A stretch of 64,000 nt of DNA, from positions 248,001 through 312,000 of the forward strand of contig NZ_BSOW01000006.1 of NCBI RefSeq assembly GCF_030160715.1. The letters are read 5' to 3'. Made by a program: the position numbers and the translations under genes. This stretch comes from Bradyrhizobium iriomotense (GTDB lineage: Bacteria; Pseudomonadota; Alphaproteobacteria; Rhizobiales; Xanthobacteraceae). Below the pieces are notes generated by a model, which was not told the DNA's origin, searched no databases, and worked only from the letters and a program-made list of their open reading frames with translations. Positions 1-8,840 of this stretch are shown one piece after another (the stretch's first letter is position 1; every line of letters starts with the position of its first letter).

Positions 1-245
<245 letters not shown>

Positions 246-293
246 TCACTATGCTTAATGTTGCGTATAGGAACCCGCGAAACGGAGCGTGAC

Positions 294-1331
294 GTGGCCA
301 ATTCACCGGGCGATATCGAGCTGATCGTGCCAAATCTGCACAGGCGCTATTCCGGCGTGACCGCGACCAACCGGATGGTCGCGCCGCGCCTGGCAAAGCT
401 GTTTCGTGCCGCATGGTTCGGCTCGGATGCGCCGGAGGGGATTGCGCGCTTGAGCGTTGCCGGTTTCCTGAAACTATGGCGCCGCGAGACGCCGCTGATC
501 TGGCACGCGCGGCGCAACAACGAGATGATCGCGGGCGTGCTCCTGCGCGCGCTCGGCTGGCCGTTGAAGCTCGTGTTCACATCGGCCGCGCAGCGGCATC
601 ATAGCTGGATCACGCGCTGGCTGATCCGGCGCATGGATGCGATCATCGCGACGTCGGACATCTCGGCGTCGTTCCTGAAAGTGAAGGCGACCGTGATCCC
701 GCATGGCGTCGACACCGACGTCTATGCGCCGCCGCAGGATCGCGCCGCGGCGTTCGCGGAAGCCGCGCTGCCGGGCCGCTATGCGATCGGCTGCTTCGGC
801 CGCGTGCGCGCGCAGAAGGGCAGCGATATCTTCGTCGATGCGATGTGCCGCCTGTTGCCGCGCCATCCGGATTTCACCGCCGTCATCGTCGGCGCGATCA
901 CGACGGAGCAGATGCCGTTTGCCAATGATCTCAAGAAGCGCATCGAGGCCGCCGGCCTGCAATCGCGCATCGTCATCACCGGCGAGTTGCCGATCGAACA
1001 GGTACAACGCTGGTATCAGCGGCTGACGATCTACGCCTTCACCTCGCGCAACGAGGGCTTTGGCCTGACGCTGATCGAGGCGATGGCGGCGGGCAGCGCG
1101 CTTGCTGCCTCACGCGCCGGCGCAGCCGAGCTCGTAGTCGAGGACGGCGTCACGGGCGTGCTGATGCCGCCGGGCGATGTGGATGCACTGGTCGCCGCGC
1201 TCGAGCCCTTGATGCGCGATCCCGCCGCCGCACTTGCCATGGGCGCGCGGGGGCGGGCGCGGGTGCTCGAACGATTCAGCCTGGACGCTGAAGCGGGGCG
1301 GATCGGGGACGTCTATCGCCCGCTGCTCTGA
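294..1331 (+). CDS. glycosyltransferase family 4 protein
   Basis: A 345-residue GT-B fold transferase. The C-terminal half has the nucleotide-sugar site: a GCFGRVRAQKG strand-loop near residue 165 and the E-x7-E motif in EGFGLTLIEAMAAG near residue 254. It probably adds a sugar to LPS core or O-chain in the cytoplasm. The frame is open from 207, but the GTG at 294 has GGAG six bases upstream and the protein then begins directly before the first conserved strand, ELIVPNLHRRYSG. An ATG at 258 is the alternative. The donor sugar is unknown. It is transcribed opposite to galE. Confidence 0.85.
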   Translation: MANSPGDIELIVPNLHRRYSGVTATNRMVAPRLAKLFRAAWFGSDAPEGIARLSVAGFLKLWRRETPLIWHARRNNEMIAGVLLRALGWPLKLVFTSAAQRHHSWITRWLIRRMDAIIATSDISASFLKVKATVIPHGVDTDVYAPPQDRAAAFAEAALPGRYAIGCFGRVRAQKGSDIFVDAMCRLLPRHPDFTAVIVGAITTEQMPFANDLKKRIEAAGLQSRIVITGELPIEQVQRWYQRLTIYAFTSRNEGFGLTLIEAMAAGSALAASRAGAAELVVEDGVTGVLMPPGDVDALVAALEPLMRDPAAALAMGARGRARVLERFSLDAEAGRIGDVYRPLL

Positions 1332-1355
1332 ACCGCCGCTTTCGGGGCCCGGACT

Positions 1356-1384
1356 AAAATCTCGAAAACAACCCCATGCAAAGG
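1356..1384 (+). repeat. dispersed 29-bp motif, copy A
   Basis: The core AAAACAACCCCATGCAAAGG, preceded by AAAATCTCG, recurs on the opposite strand at 44405-44434 with two mismatches in 29 bases. Both copies are intergenic. See the copy B entry and the finding. Confidence 0.7.
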
Positions 1385-1405
1385 CGCCGATGACGGCTGG
1401 AGTTC

Positions 1406-1434
1406 TTGACACATTGTTCATGTTTCGTTCTTAT
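1406..1434 (+). promoter_or_regulatory. sigma70-type promoter with an internal LexA-type box
   Basis: TTGACA at 1406-1411 is followed by a 17-base spacer and TCTTAT at 1429-1434 (4/6 match to the -10). The spacer and -10 contain GTTC at 1416-1419 and GTTC at 1427-1430, separated by seven bases: the GTTC-N7-GTTC direct repeat known as the alphaproteobacterial LexA operator. A repressor bound here would cover the promoter core. It drives the small gene at 1462. Confidence 0.65.
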
Positions 1435-1461
1435 CATGCCATCCCGTGAGTGGAGATGGCC

Positions 1462-2376
1462 ATGGACAATCGCATCAACGAAATCCGAAGACTTATCAGG
1501 GCGTTACGCGTTAGCATGCTTGAGGCTGAGGCCATCATGCGTGACCAGATCAACCGGGATGAGAGCTGTGCCTTCGTGGCGCAGGAGATCATGAAGATGC
1601 GCTCGGTCATGAGCCTGCTCGTGCAGGAGCGAACGACGCTCGGAGATACCGATCCCATTCTCGTCAACAGCTTTTTCCTTCCCCGTCGGCCGCCGGCAGG
1701 GAGGCCGCTGTCCGGCCGGTCAAGCGCCTGCTCGTTGGGACGATCTGAGGAGGACGGAGAGCCGATGAGGCCGCGAGCGCGCTTGTCAGGTCGTGGCCCG
1801 CGCGCCGCTTTCGCTGAGCACGCGCTGCGCGATCGCGACGACATCGGAGGCCGCGATGTCGCGCATGCAGCGGTGGTCGTTCATCCGGCAAATCGTGCTC
1901 TGGCAGGGCTGGCAGGAGAGGATCGACTTGTCCTGCACGACGGTGGCGGCGAGGCCGTTGAGCGGCGCCCAGAGGTAGGGGCTGGTCGGGCCGAAGATGC
2001 CCATGGTCGGCGTGCCCAGCGCCGCCGCGATATGCATCAGCCCGGAGTCGTTGGAGATGGCGACACCGGCTGCCGCCATCGCGAGCACCCCGTTGCGCAA
2101 GTCATTGCCGGTCAGGTCGCGCACGCGCGGTCCACCGGCCGCGACGATCTCCTGGGCCATGGCCTTCTCGCCGGGGCCGCCGACCACCCAGACCTCGAGG
2201 CCCTTCTCCACGAACTGGCGGGCGGCTTCCGGATAGTAGGTCCAGCGCTTGGAAGCGCCGACCGAGCCGGGGCCCAGCGCGACCGCGGTGACCCCGGTCA
2301 GGCCGTTCGCCTGGCGCCAGCGGGCGACCTCCCCGGGCGGGACCCGCAGTTGGGGAACCGGCCACTCCGGGGGTAG
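1462..2376 (+). CDS. small hypothetical protein with unreliable 3' end, putative SOS gene
   Basis: The ATG at 1462 has TGGAG six bases upstream (GTG at 1450 and ATG at 1456 are also in frame). The first ~75 residues look like a real helical protein (MDNRINEIRRLIRALR at the start, a second helix around KMRSVMSLLVQER, then NSFFLPRRPP). After about position 1690 the frame runs antisense through the heptosyltransferase gene and the sequence turns into arginine- and glycine-rich shadow. In another frame a stop lies at 1747-1749, so a small frameshift near 1680-1700 may have removed the natural stop of a gene of about 95 codons. Function unknown; the LexA-type box upstream suggests DNA-damage induction. 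Confidence 0.5.
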   Translation: MDNRINEIRRLIRALRVSMLEAEAIMRDQINRDESCAFVAQEIMKMRSVMSLLVQERTTLGDTDPILVNSFFLPRRPPAGRPLSGRSSACSLGRSEEDGEPMRPRARLSGRGPRAAFAEHALRDRDDIGGRDVAHAAVVVHPANRALAGLAGEDRLVLHDGGGEAVERRPEVGAGRAEDAHGRRAQRRRDMHQPGVVGDGDTGCRHREHPVAQVIAGQVAHARSTGRDDLLGHGLLAGAADHPDLEALLHELAGGFRIVGPALGSADRAGAQRDRGDPGQAVRLAPAGDLPGRDPQLGNRPLRG

Positions 2377-2856
2377 CGGCGCGCCGTCAGGCTGGGCGAG
2401 GGAGGCGTTCTTGTCGATGAAGCGGGGGAGCCGCTTCTCGCCCCAGCGCCAGCGGTTGATCAGGCCGAACCGAGCCTCGCCGACGAAGCCGACGCGTTCG
2501 GGGATGCCGGCCAGTGCCGGCGCGATGGCCGCCTTCCAGGTCCGGGGCAGCACCAGGGCCGTGCCATAATTCCGCTCGCGCAGCAGCTTCGCGAGGCCGA
2601 ATTGCCGGTTCACGGCGAGCCGGCTGCGTGGCAGGTCCCAAGTGATCCCCTGGCGGACGCCCGGCATATAGTCGACCAGGGGGGCGCAGAGCGGGGTGGT
2701 CAGAAGGTCGACCGGCCGATTCGGCCAGCGCTCGTTCAGGACCCGCACCACGGTGTGGCCGCGGACGAAATCACCGATCCACATATAGGGGATGATCAGA
2801 ATCGGGCGCGTGTCGGCCGGATCCTCCAATCCACTAAATTGCGAATCTATGTTCAT
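1786..2856 (-). CDS. waaF: ADP-heptose:LPS heptosyltransferase
   Basis: A 356-residue glycosyltransferase family 9 protein that would add heptose from ADP-L-glycero-D-manno-heptose to the LPS inner core on the cytoplasmic face. The N-terminal acceptor domain starts ILIIPYMWIGDFV. The C-terminal donor domain has LGPGSVGASKRW and the family signature NDSGLMHIAAALGTPTMGIF near residue 260. Length fits WaaF/WaaC. The neighbouring hldD and hldE genes make its donor. WaaF versus WaaC is not resolved by sequence inspection. Four cysteines lie in the C-terminal region (ILSCQPCQSTIC and a following HRCM). Confidence 0.85.
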   Translation of the reverse strand: MNIDSQFSGLEDPADTRPILIIPYMWIGDFVRGHTVVRVLNERWPNRPVDLLTTPLCAPLVDYMPGVRQGITWDLPRSRLAVNRQFGLAKLLRERNYGTALVLPRTWKAAIAPALAGIPERVGFVGEARFGLINRWRWGEKRLPRFIDKNASLAQPDGAPLPPEWPVPQLRVPPGEVARWRQANGLTGVTAVALGPGSVGASKRWTYYPEAARQFVEKGLEVWVVGGPGEKAMAQEIVAAGGPRVRDLTGNDLRNGVLAMAAAGVAISNDSGLMHIAAALGTPTMGIFGPTSPYLWAPLNGLAATVVQDKSILSCQPCQSTICRMNDHRCMRDIAASDVVAIAQRVLSESGARATT

Positions 2857-2988
2857 TTTTTAAAGGGACCCAAGCGATGTCGACAGGGTCCGTTCGGTAG
2901 CCGCTCTGCACAGGCAGGTAAAGGCGGGACAGTTCCGATCCCAAAACCGCTTACACTTTGGCGGATCATGCGCTACGGCAGGACTTGC

Positions 2989-3040
2989 GACGGATTCTTG
3001 CGACGGGTTCTTTGGACGGGTTCTTGAGACGGGTTTTCGG
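2989..3040 (+). repeat. 13-bp tandem repeat, four copies
   Basis: Units GACGGATTCTTGC (2989-3001), GACGGGTTCTTTG (3002-3014), GACGGGTTCTTGA (3015-3027) and GACGGGTTTTCGG (3028-3040) lie head to tail, ending 42 bases before the hldD ATG. They occupy the waaF-hldD divergent intergenic region, where they could alter promoter spacing. Confidence 0.85.
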
Positions 3041-3082
3041 GCGGTCGCGCTGAATTTGGCAAATCGGGCAGGGACGGGTGGA

Positions 3083-4063
3083 ATGTTGCTGGTGACCGGC
3101 GGGGCCGGTTTTATCGGATCGAATGTCGTGGCGGCGCTCAATGATGCGGGCCGCAGCGACGTGGCGGTCTGCGACCTCCTCGGCCACGAGGGCAAATGGC
3201 GCAATCTCGCCAAGCGACAGCTCGCCGACATCGTGCCGCCGGCCGAGCTGATCGACTGGCTGAACGGGCGCAAGCTCGATGCCGTGATTCACCTCGGTGC
3301 CATTTCCTCGACCACCGCGACCGATGGCGATCTCGTCATCGAGACCAATTTCCGCCTCTCGATGCGCCTTCTGGACTGGTGCACGGCGAATGGCGTGCCG
3401 TTCATCTACGCATCGTCGGCCGCCACCTATGGCGACGGTGAGGAAGGCTTTGGCGACGACGCCTCGCTCGCCGCGCTGAAGACGTTGCGGCCGATGAACC
3501 TCTACGGCTGGAGCAAGCATCTGTTCGATCTTGCGGTTGCCGAGCGCCTCGCGCGCGGCGACAAGCTGCCGCCGCAATGGGCCGGGTTGAAATTCTTCAA
3601 CGTGTTCGGCCCGAACGAGTACCACAAGGGCACGATGATGAGCGTGCTGGCGCGCCGCTTCGATGACGTCAGGGCCGGCCGCGTCGTGCAATTGTTCAAG
3701 TCGCATCGCGAGGGAATCGCCGACGGCGACCAGCGGCGTGATTTCATCTATGTCGACGACGTCGTTCGGGTCATCATGTGGCTCCTGGCAACGCCTGCGG
3801 TCTCCGGGCTCTTCAACGTCGGAACCGGCAAGGCGCGCAGCTTCAAGGACCTGATCCTCGCGGCCTACGCCGCGCTCGGCACCAAGCCCAACATCGAATA
3901 CATCGACATGCCCGAGGCGATCCGCGGCAGCTACCAGTATTTCACCCAGAGCGAGGTCGATCGCCTGTGCCGCGCCGGCTATAACGGCGGCTTCACGGCG
4001 CTCGAAGATGCAGTGACGGCCTATGTCAGGGGCTACCTTGACCGGCCCGACCGTTTCCGCTGA
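3083..4063 (+). CDS. hldD: ADP-L-glycero-D-manno-heptose 6-epimerase
   Basis: A 326-residue extended SDR that converts ADP-D-glycero- to ADP-L-glycero-D-manno-heptose. Visible motifs are the NADP-binding loop [11 protein letters not shown] at the N-terminus, the YASSAATYG strand, the catalytic tyrosine/lysine in YGWSK, and [11 protein letters not shown], a segment characteristic of HldD rather than GalE. The frame is open from a TTG at 3056, but the ATG at 3083 puts the Rossmann strand at the very N-terminus, as in the family. Its 3' end precedes the hldE ATG by 13 bases, so the two are probably cotranscribed. Confidence 0.92.
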   Translation: MLLVTGGAGFIGSNVVAALNDAGRSDVAVCDLLGHEGKWRNLAKRQLADIVPPAELIDWLNGRKLDAVIHLGAISSTTATDGDLVIETNFRLSMRLLDWCTANGVPFIYASSAATYGDGEEGFGDDASLAALKTLRPMNLYGWSKHLFDLAVAERLARGDKLPPQWAGLKFFNVFGPNEYHKGTMMSVLARRFDDVRAGRVVQLFKSHREGIADGDQRRDFIYVDDVVRVIMWLLATPAVSGLFNVGTGKARSFKDLILAAYAALGTKPNIEYIDMPEAIRGSYQYFTQSEVDRLCRAGYNGGFTALEDAVTAYVRGYLDRPDRFR

Positions 4064-4076
4064 GGCGTTGAGGACC

Positions 4077-5561
4077 ATGCAAACGCCCGTCTTCGATTTC
4101 GATACGCTCGCCCAGGCCATCGCCGGCCGCACCGTGCTCTGCATCGGCGACCTCATGCTCGACGAATTCGTCTATGGCGAGGTCTCGCGGATTTCGCCGG
4201 AGGCGCCGGCGCCGGTGATCGCCGCGCAACGCAGCGAGACGCATATCGGCGGGGCCGGCAACGTGGCGCGCAACATCGCGTCCCTCGGCGCCCGCTGCAT
4301 CTTCGTCGCCCTCGTCGGCGAGGATGATGCTGGGGCACGGCTCAGGGCCGCGCTGGCAGAGACGGCCGGAATCGAAAGCGTGCTGGTGTGCGATCCATCG
4401 CGCCCCACGACGCGCAAGGTGCGCTTCGTCTCCGAGCATTTTTCCACCCACATGCTGCGCGCCGACTGGGAGCAGGCGGCGCCGGCCTCCACCGAGATCG
4501 AGCTGAAGCTGATCGAGGCGATCCTGCCGCAGCTTCCCCGTGCCGACATCGTGCTGCTCTCCGACTACGCCAAGGGCGTCCTGACCGCGCGCGTGATCCG
4601 CAACGTGATCGACGCCGCGCGCAAGCTCGGCAAGCGCGTGATCGTCGATCCCAAGAGCCTAAACTGGGCGATCTATCGCGGCGCGAGCCTGCTCACGCCC
4701 AACCGCAAGGAATTTGCCGAGGCGACCCGCAGCCGCGCCGACACGGTGGAGAGCATCACCGAGGCGGCGCAGGACGTGATGCGGCTTGCCGATTGCGAGG
4801 CGATCCTGGTGACGCGAAGCGAGCGCGGCATGACGCTGGTGCCGCGCGAGGGCGAGGCCGTCCACGTGCCGTCTTACCCGGTGAAGGTGCGCGACGTCTC
4901 GGGCGCCGGCGACACCGTCGCCGCCGCGCTCGCCGCGACGCTCGCGACGGGCGCCGATTGGGATACGTCGCTGCGCATGGCCAGCGCGGCCGCTGCGGTC
5001 GCGGTCGGCAAGCAGGGCACCGCGAGCGTGAGCGCGGCCGAGCTGCGGCGGAAGATCCTGCCGCATGCCTATCTCGCAGCCGAAGAGAAGATCGTGCTCG
5101 CGCCTGGCGCGCTTGCCGCGCAGCTTGCGGACTGGCGCAAGCAGGGCTTGCGCGTCGGCTTCACCAATGGCTGCTTCGACATCCTGCATCCCGGCCACGT
5201 CAAGGTGCTGACCGCGGCGCGCGCCGCCTGCGACCGCCTCGTCGTCGGCCTGAACAGCGACGCCTCGGTGCGGCGGCTGAAAGGCGAGGACCGGCCGGTG
5301 CAGAACGAGCGTGCACGGGCGGAGGTGCTGGCGGCGCTCGAAGCCGTCGACCTCGTCGTCATCTTCGAAGAGGATACGCCGATCAATCTGATCACCGACA
5401 TCAAGCCGAGCGTGCTGGTGAAGGGCGGCGACTACACCCGCGAGCAGGTGGTCGGCTACGACGTCGTCGAAGCAGCCGGCGGAACCGTGGTGCTGGTCGA
5501 CATCCTCCGGGGCTTCAGCACGACCGCACTCGTCAACCGCGCGCGGGGAGGGACGACGTGA
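4077..5561 (+). CDS. hldE: bifunctional heptose-7-phosphate kinase / heptose-1-phosphate adenylyltransferase
   Basis: A 494-residue fusion with the normal HldE layout. The N-terminal ribokinase domain (about 1-330) has [11 protein letters not shown], the GGAGNVARN glycine loop and the catalytic [11 protein letters not shown] motif. The C-terminal nucleotidyltransferase domain begins near residue 360 with [15 protein letters not shown], the HxGH-type ATP site. The protein phosphorylates D-glycero-D-manno-heptose 7-phosphate and later adenylylates it, giving the substrate for HldD. The start chosen is the ATG at 4077; a frame open from 4023 would overlap hldD. Its TGA overlaps the GTG of the ligase gene. 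Confidence 0.94.
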   Translation: MQTPVFDFDTLAQAIAGRTVLCIGDLMLDEFVYGEVSRISPEAPAPVIAAQRSETHIGGAGNVARNIASLGARCIFVALVGEDDAGARLRAALAETAGIESVLVCDPSRPTTRKVRFVSEHFSTHMLRADWEQAAPASTEIELKLIEAILPQLPRADIVLLSDYAKGVLTARVIRNVIDAARKLGKRVIVDPKSLNWAIYRGASLLTPNRKEFAEATRSRADTVESITEAAQDVMRLADCEAILVTRSERGMTLVPREGEAVHVPSYPVKVRDVSGAGDTVAAALAATLATGADWDTSLRMASAAAAVAVGKQGTASVSAAELRRKILPHAYLAAEEKIVLAPGALAAQLADWRKQGLRVGFTNGCFDILHPGHVKVLTAARAACDRLVVGLNSDASVRRLKGEDRPVQNERARAEVLAALEAVDLVVIFEEDTPINLITDIKPSVLVKGGDYTREQVVGYDVVEAAGGTVVLVDILRGFSTTALVNRARGGTT

Positions 5562-6844
5562 CGGTGCTGGCGCGGGAAACCACCGGTGCAATGATGCTGC
5601 GCCGCTTGCGCAGCCCGGCCGCGTGGGCCGAGACCGTGGACCTGTTCGCAATCCTGACCGCGGCCTCGCTGCCGTGGTCCACGTCGCTGGCCGCGATCTT
5701 CAATGCCCTCATGCTCGCCTGCATGGTGCCGTTTCTCGACGTCAGGGATTTCCTGCAATCGTTGAAGCGGCCGATCTGCGCGGCGCCGATCGCGCTGTTC
5801 CTGCTCGCGCTGGTCGGAACGCTGTGGTCCGATGCGGCGTGGGGCGCGCGGCTCCATGCCGTGAACCCGACCGTCAAGCTGCTCGTGCTTCCGGTCCTGC
5901 TCTATCATTTCGAACGCTCCGCGCGCGGACATTGGGTGTTCGTCGCCTTCCTGGTCTCCTGCGCGCTGTTGTCGGTGATGTCCTGGCTGGTCGCCTTCAA
6001 TCCGGCGCTCTCGATCAAGCCCGGAAACCTCGAACGCGGCATCTTCGTCAAGAACTACATCGACCAGAGCCAGGAATTCACGCTGTGCGCGGTCGCGCTC
6101 GCCTATCCGGTCGTGATGCTGCTGCGAGAGAAAAGATATTGGCTCGCTGGGCTGCTCACGGCCCTCGCGCTGAGCTTCTTCGTCAACATGGCTTTCGTCG
6201 TGGTGTCGCGCACCGCGCTCGTCACCGTGCCGATCATGCTCGCGGTGTTCGCGTTTCTGCATCTGAGATGGCGAAGCATCCTGCTCATCAGCGGTGGATT
6301 GGTGGTTCTTGCGCTGCTGGCCTGGCAGGCCTCGCCGCAGCTGCGCAAGACGGCGGACACCTTCTCAAGCGATTACCAGCTCTACAAGGAGAAGGGCATT
6401 CCGACCTCGATGGGACTGCGGCTCGAATTCTGGCGAAAATCCCTCGGCTTCTTCGCGGAGGCGCCGGTCATGGGGCACGGCACGGGCTCGACGCGCGGAT
6501 TGTTCGAGCAGGTCGCCACGCCGAGTGGGCAGTACCAGGCTTCCGCCGAGGTGATCGGCAACCCGCATAACCAGACGCTGAATGTCGCCGTGCAATGGGG
6601 CGTCATCGGCATCGTCGTCCTCTACGCGATCTGGATCCTGCATCTCCTGCTGTTTCGCGGCGACGGACTTGCCAACTGGATCGGCTTGTTGGTCGTGGTG
6701 CAGAACATCTTCACGTCGCTGTTCAACTCCCATCTGTTCGACTTCCACGAGGGCTGGATGTACGTCATCGGCGTCGGCGTTGCCGGCGGCATGGTGATCC
6801 GCGCGCGACAAGCCGAGCCGAAGGTGGGGGAAGCAGGTTCCTGA
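5558..6844 (+). CDS. O-antigen ligase family membrane protein
   Basis: A 428-residue polytopic protein of about ten to twelve hydrophobic helices with a large periplasmic loop, matching the Wzy/WaaL ligase superfamily. The conserved loop segment GNPHNQTLN contains the histidine expected in WaaL-type ligases, and GHGTGSTRG precedes it. It would join undecaprenyl-linked O-polysaccharide to lipid A-core on the periplasmic side. The GTG start at 5558 overlaps the hldE stop by four bases (GTGA) and has GGGGAGGGA just upstream. Ligase and polymerase are hard to separate by sequence; the position next to heptose genes favours ligase. Confidence 0.8.
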   Translation: MTVLARETTGAMMLRRLRSPAAWAETVDLFAILTAASLPWSTSLAAIFNALMLACMVPFLDVRDFLQSLKRPICAAPIALFLLALVGTLWSDAAWGARLHAVNPTVKLLVLPVLLYHFERSARGHWVFVAFLVSCALLSVMSWLVAFNPALSIKPGNLERGIFVKNYIDQSQEFTLCAVALAYPVVMLLREKRYWLAGLLTALALSFFVNMAFVVVSRTALVTVPIMLAVFAFLHLRWRSILLISGGLVVLALLAWQASPQLRKTADTFSSDYQLYKEKGIPTSMGLRLEFWRKSLGFFAEAPVMGHGTGSTRGLFEQVATPSGQYQASAEVIGNPHNQTLNVAVQWGVIGIVVLYAIWILHLLLFRGDGLANWIGLLVVVQNIFTSLFNSHLFDFHEGWMYVIGVGVAGGMVIRARQAEPKVGEAGS

Positions 6845-6927
6845 GCTGCCGCGCGGCTGGCAAGTCTTGACGAGATGGGCTATCAGCGCGGTCAGGTTGC
6901 AAACAACTGGATATCATCGGTCGGCGG

Positions 6928-8838
6928 ATGACGCGTCTTTCGCATCTCAACTTGCGCAATTTCCTGATCGCGCTCCACGACCTGCTGGCGACGACGGCGG
7001 CGTTGTTTGTTGCATTTTACCTGCGCTTCGAGGGAGGTGACCTCTTCTTCGCGCGTCTTCCCCTCCTGTTCCAGATTCTGCCTTACTTCCTCGCCTTCAG
7101 CGTCATCGTGTTCTACCTCTTCAATCTGACCACGACGAAATGGCGGTTCATCTCGCTGCCGGACGCGCTCAACATCATCCGCGCCGCGACAGTGCTCGCG
7201 GTCGCGCTTCTCGTGCTCGACTATATCTTCCTGGCACCCAACGTTCATGGCACCTTCTTCCTCGGTAAGGTGACCATCATCCTCTACTGGTTCCTGGAAA
7301 TTTCCTTCCTGAGCGCGTTGCGCTTCGCCTACCGCTACTTCCGTTATACGCGGGTGCGGCGTCACGCCCGAACCGAGGATGCCGCGCCGACGCTGCTGAT
7401 CGGCCGTGCCGCGGATGCCGAGGTGCTTTTGCGCGGCATCGAGAGCGGGGCGATCAAGCGCATCTGGCCGGTCGGCGTGCTGTCGCCGTCGAGCTCCGAT
7501 CGCGGCCAGCTCATCCGCAACTTGCCGGTGCTGGGCGGCATCGACGACATCGAGGACATCATCGGCGACTTTGCCAAGCGCAACAAGGCGATTGCCCGTA
7601 TCGTGATGACGCCGTCCGCGTTCGAGCCCGAAGCCCATCCGGAATCGATCCTGATGCGGGCGCGCAAGCTCGGCGTGATCGTCAACCGCATGCCGTCGCT
7701 CGAGAGCGGCGACACGCCGCGGCTCACGGCGGTCGCGGTCGAGGACCTCCTGCTGCGGCCGAGCGAGAAGATCGACTATGCGCGCCTGGAAACCCTGATC
7801 AGGGACAAGTCCGTGATCGTTACCGGCGGCGGCGGCTCGATCGGTTCCGAAATCTGCGAGCGGGTCGTCGCCTTCGGCGCTGCGCGCCTCCTGGTGCTGG
7901 AGAATTCCGAGCCGGCGCTCTATGCTGTCACGGAAACGCTTGCGGCGCAGGGGGCTGCGGCGACGATCGAAGGCCGGATCGCCGACATCCGCGACCGTGA
8001 GCGCGTCATGCGCCTGATGGCCGAGTTCAAGCCGGACATCGTGTTCCACGCCGCCGCGCTCAAGCACGTGCCGATCCTGGAGCGCGACTGGAGCGAAGGC
8101 GTCAAGACCAACATCTTCGGCTCGATCAACGTGGCGGACGCAGCCCTTGCCGCCGGCGCAGAAGCCATGGTGATGATATCGACCGACAAGGCGATCGAGC
8201 CGGTCTCGATGCTCGGCCTGACCAAGCGCTTTGCGGAAATGTACTGCCAGGCGCTCGATCACGATCTGGGCTTGCAGGGGATAGACAAGCCGCCGATGCG
8301 GCTGATCTCGGTCCGGTTCGGCAACGTGCTCGCCTCGAACGGCTCGGTGGTGCCGAAATTCAAGGCGCAGATCGATGCCGGCGGTCCGGTCACGGTCACC
8401 CATCCCGACATGGTCCGCTACTTCATGACCATCCGCGAGGCCTGCGACCTCGTGATCACGGCTGCGACCCACGCGCTCGGGGCCGAGCGCTCGAGCGTCT
8501 CGGTCTACGTGCTCAACATGGGCCAGCCGGTCAAGATCGTCGATCTCGCCGAGCGCATGATCCGCCTGTCCGGCCTCCAGCCCGGCTACGACATCGAGAT
8601 CGTGTTCAGCGGCATGCGGCCCGGCGAGCGCTTGAACGAGATCCTGTTCGCGTCCGAAGAGCCGACGGTCGAGATCGGGATTGCCGGCATCATGGCGGCG
8701 CGGCCCAACGAGCCACCGATGCAGACCTTGCGCAAATGGATCACCGCGCTCGAGCAGGCGATCGCGCGCGACGATCGCGCCACGATCAGGACCATCCTGA
8801 AGGACGCGGTTCCGGAATTCGGGTCGACTGCGGCCTGA
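6928..8838 (+). CDS. polysaccharide biosynthesis nucleotide-sugar dehydratase (WbpM/WreV-like)
   Basis: A 636-residue protein with four N-terminal membrane helices (about residues 12-150), a CoA-binding-like middle domain and a C-terminal SDR domain. The Rossmann loop VTGGGGSIGSEICE is near residue 297; the substrate region has HAAALKHVP and STDKAIEP; the active site is SMLGLTK, the S-M-x-x-x-K form used by inverting/retaining UDP-HexNAc 4,6-dehydratases of the WbpM class. It would make a UDP-4-keto-6-deoxy-HexNAc intermediate for QuiNAc or FucNAc. It begins a run of three tightly spaced genes with the glycosyltransferase and reductase that follow. Confidence 0.88.
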   Translation: MTRLSHLNLRNFLIALHDLLATTAALFVAFYLRFEGGDLFFARLPLLFQILPYFLAFSVIVFYLFNLTTTKWRFISLPDALNIIRAATVLAVALLVLDYIFLAPNVHGTFFLGKVTIILYWFLEISFLSALRFAYRYFRYTRVRRHARTEDAAPTLLIGRAADAEVLLRGIESGAIKRIWPVGVLSPSSSDRGQLIRNLPVLGGIDDIEDIIGDFAKRNKAIARIVMTPSAFEPEAHPESILMRARKLGVIVNRMPSLESGDTPRLTAVAVEDLLLRPSEKIDYARLETLIRDKSVIVTGGGGSIGSEICERVVAFGAARLLVLENSEPALYAVTETLAAQGAAATIEGRIADIRDRERVMRLMAEFKPDIVFHAAALKHVPILERDWSEGVKTNIFGSINVADAALAAGAEAMVMISTDKAIEPVSMLGLTKRFAEMYCQALDHDLGLQGIDKPPMRLISVRFGNVLASNGSVVPKFKAQIDAGGPVTVTHPDMVRYFMTIREACDLVITAATHALGAERSSVSVYVLNMGQPVKIVDLAERMIRLSGLQPGYDIEIVFSGMRPGERLNEILFASEEPTVEIGIAGIMAARPNEPPMQTLRKWITALEQAIARDDRATIRTILKDAVPEFGSTAA

Positions 8839-8840
8839 CC

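Noticed and set aside
474..1007. Long minus-strand frame over the glycosyltransferase gene
   Set aside because: Arg/Asp/Ala-rich antisense shadow without known motifs; the plus-strand frame has clear GT4 motifs.
2966..4156. 396-codon minus-strand frame over hldD
   Set aside because: Antisense to a well-supported HldD with all SDR motifs; no family resemblance.
4388..5557. Upstream part of the long frame that ends with the O-antigen ligase
   Set aside because: It overlaps hldE in another frame and is Arg/Gly-rich shadow; the ligase begins at GTG 5558.
6892..8472. 526-codon minus-strand frame over the WbpM-like gene
   Set aside because: His/Arg/Asp-rich shadow typical of high-GC antisense frames.
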